Of a stretch of DNA of 11,376 nt, positions 1-5,204 are shown in pieces. A program made the position numbers and the translations under genes. Source of the DNA: Acidimicrobiaceae bacterium (GTDB lineage: Bacteria; Actinomycetota; Acidimicrobiia; Acidimicrobiales; RAAP-2). The stretch spans positions 1-11,376 of the forward strand of contig PLCI01000048.1 in NCBI GenBank assembly GCA_003135595.1, written 5' to 3'. Position 1 is the first letter of the stretch. Every line of letters begins with the position of its first letter. The notes under the pieces are model-generated. The model saw only the letters and a program-made list of their open reading frames with translations, was not told the origin of the DNA and did no database searches.

Positions 1-302
1 ACGTCGCGAAGTACTTCGCGATCATCCCCGCACTGTTCATCGTCACGTACCCGCAGCTCTCGTCGCTCAACGTGATGCACCTCCACAGCGCGAACTCGGC
101 GGTGCTCTCGGCGGTCATCTTCAATGCGCTCGTCATCGTCGCGCTGATCCCCCTCGCGCTGCGAGGGGTCAAGTTCCGACCGACGTCCGCAGCCGCGATG
201 CTGCGACGCAACGTCTGGATCTACGGCGTCGGCGGGATCATCGCGCCGTTCATCTTCATCAAGCTGATCGACCTCATCATCACTGCGTTGGGAGCGTACT
301 GA
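1..302 (+). CDS. kdpB: KdpB, potassium-transporting P-type ATPase B subunit, C-terminal end (5' partial)
   Basis: This is the C-terminal ~99 residues of the catalytic subunit of the KdpFABC potassium pump. The gene enters from the left edge, with the first complete codon at position 3, and ends at TGA 300-302. The visible part starts in the conserved stretch YFAIIPALF and continues through [20 protein letters not shown]. It ends with a last hydrophobic segment rich in Ile and Leu. These are the final membrane helices of KdpB. The phosphorylation site, the nucleotide-binding domain and the rest of the ATPase lie outside the window. kdpC begins one base after the stop (TGA-G-ATG), which implies translational coupling within a kdp(F)ABC operon. 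The identity is secure because the fragment matches the family end and kdpC follows directly. Confidence 0.95.
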   Translation, partial: VAKYFAIIPALFIVTYPQLSSLNVMHLHSANSAVLSAVIFNALVIVALIPLALRGVKFRPTSAAAMLRRNVWIYGVGGIIAPFIFIKLIDLIITALGAY

Positions 303-303
303 G

Positions 304-942
304 ATGCAAGCACTACTTCGTTCGGTCGTCCTCACGCTCGCGCTCTTCGTGATCTGCGGGGTGGGCTACCCGATCGCGGGGTGGGCGTTCTCCCAGGCGG
401 CGTTCCACGGCCAGGCGAACGGCTCGATCACGAAGAACGGCTCGACGCTCATCGGTCAGCAGTGGGGCATCGCGACCTACGACGCCGCCACGAAGATGTG
501 CACCGTGTCGATCAACCCCCTGTGGTTCAACGGGCGGCCGGACGCCGACAACCCGCTCGGCCTTCAGTACCCCGCTCCACCGCACGGCACGCAGTGCCCG
601 GCCCTCTCGGGCTCCTCCACGCAGGCCGACCTCGGACCGCACTCGCAGGTCCTCGCGAACGACGTCGCCGCCAACGTCGCGGCGTGGAAGGCCGTCGGGG
701 TCAACAACCCGACACCGGACCTCGTGACCACCTCGGGCAGCGAGCTCGACCCGGACCTCCTGCCCATGGACGCGCTCGTCCAGGTCCCGATGATCGCCAG
801 GGCTCGTGGGCTGTCGCCGTCGTGCTTGCAGTCGCTGATCATGAGAGAGACCGCCGGCGCGGAGCTCGGCTTTCTCGGCGCGAGCTACATCAACGTGCTC
901 GCGCTCAACGAGGCGCTGGCGGCGCTCCCCCCTCACTGCTGA
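304..942 (+). CDS. kdpC: KdpC, potassium-transporting ATPase C subunit
   Basis: KdpC is the single-span accessory subunit of KdpFABC and supports ATP binding and hydrolysis by KdpB. The protein has 212 residues, slightly longer than the usual ~190. It has one N-terminal membrane helix (about residues 7-29), then an extracytoplasmic domain. Family motifs are in order: GSTLIGQ at 46-52, FNGRPDADNPLG, VTTSGSELDP from residue 141, and a C-terminal INVLALNEALAAL. The ATG at 304 is one base after the kdpB stop and needs no alternative. The next gene starts one base after this stop with the same TGA-G-start spacing, so all three genes are probably one transcript. Its promoter lies upstream of the window. 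Confidence 0.96.
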   Translation: MQALLRSVVLTLALFVICGVGYPIAGWAFSQAAFHGQANGSITKNGSTLIGQQWGIATYDAATKMCTVSINPLWFNGRPDADNPLGLQYPAPPHGTQCPALSGSSTQADLGPHSQVLANDVAANVAAWKAVGVNNPTPDLVTTSGSELDPDLLPMDALVQVPMIARARGLSPSCLQSLIMRETAGAELGFLGASYINVLALNEALAALPPHC

Positions 943-943
943 G

Positions 944-1285
944 GTGGACGGCCAGCAGCGCGAGCGTGCACCTGTGGTCGAGGACGACCCGGTCGCGACG
1001 AGGATCGTTGACGTCACCCTGCGCCGGCGCTGCGAGGTGTCCGCGACCATCACGTCCGTCGAGTCGACCGGTCGTCCCACGGTGGTGCTCGACGTGGTGG
1101 TCGACGACGGCACCGCGCGCCTCGTGTGCACGTTCTTCGGGCGCCGGGGCATCCCCGGGTTCCAGGTCGGGCGCCGCGTCCAGGTCTCGGGCCGACTCGT
1201 CCGCTACCGGGACCGCCCGTGCCTGCTCAACCCCGCCTACGTGCTGATGGACGACGGGTGCGCGGAACCGGCGACGAGCTCGTAG
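944..1285 (+). CDS. Small OB-fold (RecG-wedge-like) nucleic-acid-binding domain protein
   Basis: The protein has 113 residues. From about residue 27 to 103 it reads as one OB-fold barrel of the tRNA-anticodon/RecG-wedge type: a beta-rich stretch RRCEVSATITSVES, then VVDDGTARLVCTFFGRRGIPGF, VGRRVQVSGRLVRYRDRP and LLNPAYVLM. Small actinobacterial proteins of this type carry the same FFGRR...G..V.G.......LNP pattern. From memory, in mycobacteria such a gene lies near the ceoB/ceoC TrkA-type potassium genes. The GTG at 944 is one base after the kdpC stop, and GTG at 974 is an in-frame alternative. The last 49 bases overlap the 3' end of kdpE on the opposite strand. The actual ligand is unknown. 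A role tied to potassium transport is inference from gene position only. Confidence 0.8.
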   Translation: MDGQQRERAPVVEDDPVATRIVDVTLRRRCEVSATITSVESTGRPTVVLDVVVDDGTARLVCTFFGRRGIPGFQVGRRVQVSGRLVRYRDRPCLLNPAYVLMDDGCAEPATSS

Positions 1286-1944
1286 CCGATGCCGCTGTGG
1301 GTGACGAGCATGTTGCCGTGCGTCCCGAGCTTCTTGCGGAGCCGGTGCGCGTAGACGCGCAGGTAGTGGGCCTCGGTCGAGTACGTCGCGCCCCACACCT
1401 CTCGCAGGATCATCTGGTGGGTGCAGACCTTCCCCTCGTGCCGCGCGAGGAACGCGAGCAGGTCGAACTCCTTGGCCGTGAGCCGCAGCGCCTCTCCCTC
1501 GACGCTGGCGGTCCGGCGCACGAGGTCGCAGGTGAGCGAGCCCACGTGCAGCACCGTCGGGGCCGCGGGCGCCGACGGCGCGGACCGCCGGAGCAGCACG
1601 CGCAGCCGCGCCTCGAGCTCGGCCATCCCGAACGGCTTGGTCACGTAGTCGTCCGCGCCCCGGTCGAGGGCGTCGACCTTTCGCTCCTCGTTCCCGAGGG
1701 CGGACAGGATGAGGATCGGCACGTCGCTGAACTCGCGGATCCGGCCGCACACCGTCGCGCCGTCGAGATCGGGCAGCGACAGGTCGAGGACGACCACATC
1801 GGGTTGGCGAAGCGACGCGAGCACCACGCCGTCGGATCCGGTGCGCGCCGTCGCGACGTCGTAGCCGCGTGCGCTGAGGCCGATCGAGAGCGCACGCAGC
1901 AGCGCACGGTCGTCGTCGACAACGAGCACGCGCTCCCCGCTCAC
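1237..1944 (-). CDS. kdpE: KdpE, OmpR/PhoB-type response regulator of the kdp operon
   Basis: This transcription factor is activated by the KdpD kinase and turns on kdp genes. It has 235 residues from GTG 1944. The receiver domain shows the acidic pocket D10-D11-D12, the phosphoacceptor D54 in VVVLDLSLPDLDG, the switch S81 and K103 in DYVTKPFG. A winged-helix DNA-binding domain follows, with LTAKEFDLLAFLARHEGKV, ILREVWG and HYLRVYAHRLRKKLG. I chose GTG 1944 because it overlaps the upstream kinase stop as GTGA and has a GAGGAG Shine-Dalgarno sequence five bases upstream. An in-frame GTG at 1989 would lengthen the protein by 15 residues inside the kinase gene and is unlikely. The usual end (GYRL-like, here GYEL) is followed by a short tail that overlaps the OB-fold gene on the other strand. 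Confidence 0.93.
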   Translation of the reverse strand: MSGERVLVVDDDRALLRALSIGLSARGYDVATARTGSDGVVLASLRQPDVVVLDLSLPDLDGATVCGRIREFSDVPILILSALGNEERKVDALDRGADDYVTKPFGMAELEARLRVLLRRSAPSAPAAPTVLHVGSLTCDLVRRTASVEGEALRLTAKEFDLLAFLARHEGKVCTHQMILREVWGATYSTEAHYLRVYAHRLRKKLGTHGNMLVTHSGIGYELVAGSAHPSSIST

Positions 1945-1955
1945 GAGGACTCCTC
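1941..1955 (-). promoter_or_regulatory. Ribosome binding site and GTGA stop/start overlap coupling kdpD kinase half to kdpE
   Basis: Read on the minus strand, GAGGAG (1955-1950) is followed by five bases and then GTGA (1944-1941). GTG starts kdpE and TGA ends the kinase gene. The four-base overlap with a strong Shine-Dalgarno sequence decides the kdpE start and implies coupled translation of kinase and regulator. Confidence 0.8.
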
Positions 1956-3473
1956 GAACGTCGCGACGCGCACCTGGAACGTGAAGCACGCCCCGCCCGC
2001 AGGCCCATCTGCCACGCTCAGGTGCTGCCCGTGGGCCTCGACGAAGGCGGTCGAGATCGCGAGCCCCAGGCCAGCCCGCCCGCTCCCGGCGTTCCGGTCG
2101 AGCATGTGGAAGATCCGCTCGCGGTCCGCCTCGGGAACGCCCGGACCCTCGTCGCTGACCGAGACGGTCACGAGCCCGGCACGCTCGCTCGCCGCCACCG
2201 TGATCGTCGAGCCGTCCGGCGAGTGCTGGGCGGCGTTGGTGAGGAGGTTCGAGAGCACCTGGGCGATGAGCACCTCGTCCATCTCGACGATCGGGAGGTC
2301 ATCGGGGATCTCGAGAGCCAGCTCGTGATGCACGAGCGCGGCTCTCGCGGCAGCGATCGCGGTGTCGACGACGCTGGCAAGGACGTGCGGCTCGCTCCGA
2401 AGCGCGAGCGTGCCCGCCTCGAGGCGCGCCATGTCGAGCAGGTTCGCCACGAGCATCGCGAGGTGGTCCGACTGGTCCTCGATGGTCGCGAGCAGCTCGG
2501 TGTGGTCCGCCCCCGAGAGCGTGAGCCCGGGCGCCCGCAGCGTCGACACGGCAGCCTTGATGGACGCGAGCGGCGTCCGCAGGTCGTGGGAGACCGCGCC
2601 CACCATCGCGCTGCGCCAGCGGTCGACCTCCTCGAGGAGGTCCGCTCGGAGCGCCTGCTCGCGCAGCTGGCTGCGCTCGATCGCGAGGGCCGCCTCGTTC
2701 GCGAAGGTGCCGAGCAGCTGGCGCTCGAACGCCGACAGCGTGGCGCCGGCAACGACCAGCTGTCCCACGGGACGCTGGACCGCGGTCAGCGCGACGCGCC
2801 GCACGTCGCCGTCGGAAGCGGCGCCGACGAGCGCCATCGCCTGTGTCGACCCGACGGGACCGAGGGCGGCGGCACGCTCCACGTCGCCGATCACCTCCCC
2901 GGCGGTCGCCGCGATCGTGAGCGAGCCGTCGACTGGGAGCAGGAGCGCGACCCATCGTGTGCCGAACGTCTCGTGGACGATGGTCACGACGAGACCCAGG
3001 AGCTCGTCGAGCGACTGCTCGCCGATCAGGTACTCGGAGACCTCGAACAGCCGGCGGATCGCCTCGGTACGGAAGGTGGCGTCGCGGCGCGAGTCCTGCT
3101 GGACGGCGACGAGCCTCGCGACGATGAGCACGACCACGAGGTACACCACGAGGGCCACCCAGTCCTGGGCGGAGTTGACGCTGAGCGTCCCGTACGGGGG
3201 TATGAAGAACCAGTCGTAGACGAAGAAGCCTGCGAGCGCCGCGCCGACGCCCGTCGCGAAGCCCCCCGCAGAGACGCCCACGATGACCGGGACGACGAAG
3301 ACGACCGCGGCCGTCGCGACCGCGAGGTGCGGACGGATCGCGAGCATCACCGCGGTCGCGAGCACCATCGTCGTCAGTGCGGCGGTGCTCGCCCAGACCG
3401 TCCTGCGCACGGTGACCGATCCCTTCGGCGCTGGCGTGCGGGGCACGTCGCCGACGCGCGCTTCGACTGGCAT
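1941..3473 (-). CDS. kdpD: KdpD C-terminal half: membrane sensor histidine kinase lacking the cytoplasmic KdpD/Usp module
   Basis: This 510-residue kinase matches only the C-terminal half of the ~900-residue standard KdpD. It has four closely spaced membrane helices of the DUF4118 type (about residues 27-46, 50-67, 70-86 and 104-121), including FFVYDWFFIPPYGTLSVNSA. A GAF-like domain follows (about 135-275), then HisKA with the phosphorylated H296 in VSHDLRTPL. The ATPase domain has an N box with N413, a G1 box DEGPGVP from 441 and a G2 box GRAGLGLA near 465-472. The partner is KdpE, coupled by GTGA. The missing N-terminal module is encoded next door on the opposite strand (3497-4651). The start is ATG 3473. 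GTG 3446 is an alternative that would leave more room for a promoter. Confidence 0.92.
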   Translation of the reverse strand: MPVEARVGDVPRTPAPKGSVTVRRTVWASTAALTTMVLATAVMLAIRPHLAVATAAVVFVVPVIVGVSAGGFATGVGAALAGFFVYDWFFIPPYGTLSVNSAQDWVALVVYLVVVLIVARLVAVQQDSRRDATFRTEAIRRLFEVSEYLIGEQSLDELLGLVVTIVHETFGTRWVALLLPVDGSLTIAATAGEVIGDVERAAALGPVGSTQAMALVGAASDGDVRRVALTAVQRPVGQLVVAGATLSAFERQLLGTFANEAALAIERSQLREQALRADLLEEVDRWRSAMVGAVSHDLRTPLASIKAAVSTLRAPGLTLSGADHTELLATIEDQSDHLAMLVANLLDMARLEAGTLALRSEPHVLASVVDTAIAAARAALVHHELALEIPDDLPIVEMDEVLIAQVLSNLLTNAAQHSPDGSTITVAASERAGLVTVSVSDEGPGVPEADRERIFHMLDRNAGSGRAGLGLAISTAFVEAHGQHLSVADGPAGGACFTFQVRVATFEESS

Positions 3474-3501
3474 CCTAGGACCGTGGGTGACGACCGGTGA
3501 A
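3472..3501 (-). promoter_or_regulatory. Possible promoter for the kdpD-kdpE pair in the divergent gap
   Basis: On the minus strand a -35-like TTCACC (3501-3496) is separated by 18 bases from a -10-like TAGGAT (3477-3472). The -10 box includes the palindrome CCTAGG (3474-3479), so the plus strand also reads TAGGAC at 3476-3481. If this promoter is used, transcription would start near 3465, downstream of ATG 3473, and translation would begin at GTG 3446. The call rests on sequence likeness only. Confidence 0.3.
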
Positions 3502-4651
3502 CGAGCGCGAGCGCCTCATGGGCGCCATAGAGGACTCCGCCGACGTCGTCAGCCCCGCAGGCAAGTTCCGGATCTACCTCGGGTCCGTCGCGGGCGTCGG
3601 AAAGACCTGCGCGATGCTGGACGAGGGCTGGCGGCGCGCGCAGCGGGGCGCCGACATCGTGATCGGCTTCGTCGAGGCCCACGGCCGACCGAAGACGATC
3701 GAGCTCATTAAGGACCTCGAGATCGTGCCGAGGCGCACGATCACCCATCGGGGCACGGCGTTCGAGGAGATGGACGTCGACGCGGTCATCGCGCGCCACC
3801 CAGAGGTCGCGCTCATCGACGAGCTCGCCCACACGAACGTGCCGGAGGCCTCGCGTCACGCGAAGCGCTGGGAGGACGTCATCGAGATCCTCGACTCGGG
3901 GATCGCCGTGATCTCGACGCTCAACGTGCAGCACATCGAGTCCATCGCCGACGCCGTCGAGGCCATCACCGACGTGAAGGTCCGCGAGCGCGTCCCGGAC
4001 TGGGTCGTGCGGCGCGCTGACCAGATCGAGCTCATCGACTCGTCGCCCGAGCAGCTGCGCCGGCGCATGCTCCACGGCAACATCTACCCCGAAGAAAAAG
4101 TCCACTCGGCGCTGCAGGGGTTCTTCAAGACGCAGAACCTGGTGGCGCTGCGAGAGTTCGCGCTCCGCTTCGTCGCCGACGAGACCGAGGAGGACCTGCT
4201 CGCGTACCTGCGCGACCGGACCGTCGGCCATGTGTGGGAGACGACCGAGCGCGTCCTTGCGATGGTGACCGGCGAGTCCACCGACGACGCGGTGGTGCAC
4301 CGTGCGGCGCGGATCGCGTCACGGCTGAAGGCGACGCTCGAGGTCGCGCTCGTCGCGGAGGGCGAGCGCACCGGGCGTCGTGCGGCACGGCTTGACGACC
4401 TCAACCGGATCGCCACCGACGTCGGCGCGACGACGACCGAGGTCGTGGCCGACGACGTCGCGACGTCGATCGTGGACCTCGCGACGCGCCACCAGGTCAC
4501 CCAGCTCGTGCTCTCGGCCGCCTCCCCCAAGGGGCGCCTCGGGGGGCTCCGCAAGGACTCGAGGCTCACGCGGCTCCTCGCGCTCGCCGCGCAGCACGGC
4601 ATCGACGTCCACCTGATCGCGCCACCAAGGGGCATCGACGATGGATCTTGA
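3497..4651 (+). CDS. Stand-alone KdpD N-terminal module: KdpD sensor (Walker) domain plus universal stress protein domain
   Basis: The 384-residue soluble protein matches the cytoplasmic input half of KdpD and has no membrane helix or kinase domain. The KdpD domain carries a Walker A motif, GSVAGVGKT at 29-37, with Ala where the family usually has Pro. It also has the Walker-B-like LIDELAHTN at 106-114, then SRHAKRWEDV, STLNVQHIES, and LVALREFALRFVADE. From about residue 247 a Usp domain follows (TERVLAMVTGE to LIAPP). In KdpD, this half is known to bind ATP, and the Usp domain binds c-di-AMP in some Firmicutes. Here it probably acts in trans on the kinase encoded divergently. The GTG at 3497 has only a weak ribosome site, and ATG 3518 is a plausible alternative. 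The stop faces the GNAT gene across 26 bases. Confidence 0.9.
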   Translation: MNERERLMGAIEDSADVVSPAGKFRIYLGSVAGVGKTCAMLDEGWRRAQRGADIVIGFVEAHGRPKTIELIKDLEIVPRRTITHRGTAFEEMDVDAVIARHPEVALIDELAHTNVPEASRHAKRWEDVIEILDSGIAVISTLNVQHIESIADAVEAITDVKVRERVPDWVVRRADQIELIDSSPEQLRRRMLHGNIYPEEKVHSALQGFFKTQNLVALREFALRFVADETEEDLLAYLRDRTVGHVWETTERVLAMVTGESTDDAVVHRAARIASRLKATLEVALVAEGERTGRRAARLDDLNRIATDVGATTTEVVADDVATSIVDLATRHQVTQLVLSAASPKGRLGGLRKDSRLTRLLALAAQHGIDVHLIAPPRGIDDGS

Positions 4652-4680
4652 GGGTCGCGTCCAGACTGGGGCGCGTCTCA
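4649..4680. terminator. Hairpin spanning two convergent stop codons, possible bidirectional terminator
   Basis: The outer stem is TGAG (4649-4652) with CTCA (4677-4680). An internal loop follows, then CGCG (4656-4659) with CGCG (4672-4675), then CCA with TGG around a GAC loop. The two ends of the stem are the stop codons of the KdpD N-module gene and the GNAT gene. No T-tract follows on either strand, so intrinsic termination is not proven. Confidence 0.4.
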
Positions 4681-5109
4681 GCGCTGGTCGAGGCGTCGCT
4701 CGAGCGTGACCAGGACGTCGTCCACCTCGATCGGACCGGTCCGAAGCTGGATCGTGCCGGTGACTCGCCGCTCCGGCAGTCCCGCGTCGACGTAGCCGAG
4801 CGCCTCGTAGAGCGCACGGGCGTGGTCGTTGTCGACACTCACCGTCACACAAAGCCGGGTGCTGCCGCGTCGCCGACACGCCGCCTCCGCCGCGGCGATG
4901 AGCGCCGTCGCCACGCCGCGTCGCCGGAACTCGCTTCGCACCTCGAGGTCCTGGAGCTCGGGTGGGTCCGACCACGCAACGTGCGCGTGTCCGCGCGGCT
5001 CGGCGCCGTCCCAGTCGACGAGGTACTCGCCCTTGCCCTGGTACAGCCTCGCGAGCCCGAGCACCTCGCCCACCTGCACGATCTCGTGGGGCTCGAGCCA
5101 ACGGATCAC
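4678..5109 (-). CDS. GNAT-family N-acetyltransferase
   Basis: The predicted 143-residue protein has the GNAT core. Strand beta-4 reads ELQDLEVRSEFRRRGVATALI. The acetyl-CoA pyrophosphate loop is R62-R63-R64-G65-V66-A67, of the R/QxxGxG/A type. The C-terminal motif B reads LCVTVSVDNDHARALYEALGYVDAG. These are diagnostic for acetyl-CoA-dependent acyl transfer, but the substrate (small amine, amino acid or protein) cannot be read from the sequence. I prefer GTG 5109. A longer reading to 5280 would overlap the divergent LytR-type gene, and its extra 57 residues look unlike GNAT proteins. No good Shine-Dalgarno sequence precedes GTG 5109, so the start is uncertain. The gene is divergent from the LCP gene and convergent with the KdpD N-module gene. 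Confidence 0.85.
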   Translation of the reverse strand: MIRWLEPHEIVQVGEVLGLARLYQGKGEYLVDWDGAEPRGHAHVAWSDPPELQDLEVRSEFRRRGVATALIAAAEAACRRRGSTRLCVTVSVDNDHARALYEALGYVDAGLPERRVTGTIQLRTGPIEVDDVLVTLERRLDQR

Positions 5110-5126
5110 GTGCCGACACTGGCACG
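5109..5126. repeat. Inverted repeat CGTGCC-N6-GGCACG at the GNAT start
   Basis: A perfect six-base inverted repeat with a six-base spacer directly abuts the GNAT start codon, in the 95-base divergent gap to the LCP gene. It could be an operator or a 5' hairpin. A half-site GTGCCG recurs at 5183-5188. There is no functional evidence. Confidence 0.4.
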
Positions 5127-5150
5127 ATCCGCCCGCCCGAGCGAGCGACC

Positions 5151-5167
5151 TCCTTACGAAATCCTTA
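5151..5167. repeat. Direct repeat TCCTTA with 11-base period in the divergent gap
   Basis: TCCTTA occurs at 5151-5156 and 5162-5167, eleven bases apart, which is about one helical turn. This spacing fits tandem sites of OmpR/PhoB-type regulators, but two short copies may be chance. It lies about 40 bases upstream of the LCP start. Confidence 0.3.
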
Positions 5168-5192
5168 GCCGGAGGCCGCCAAGTGCCGTCGG

Positions 5193-5198
5193 TAGGAT
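5193..5198 (+). promoter_or_regulatory. -10 box TAGGAT for a leaderless LCP transcript
   Basis: TAGGAT ends six bases before the GTG at 5205. This is the spacing expected if transcription starts at the start codon itself, as in actinobacterial leaderless mRNAs. No Shine-Dalgarno sequence lies before the GTG, which agrees. No convincing -35 box was found. Confidence 0.5.
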
Positions 5199-5204
5199 GC
5201 CGGT

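Noticed and set aside
2022..3500. A 492-codon plus-strand open frame across the KdpD kinase half
   Set aside because: It is very rich in Arg, Asp and His without hydrophobic pattern, and opposite a kinase with all catalytic boxes.
1941..4651. Frameshift or point mutation as the cause of the split KdpD
   Set aside because: The two halves are on opposite strands and each has its own start and stop, so a simple frameshift cannot explain it.
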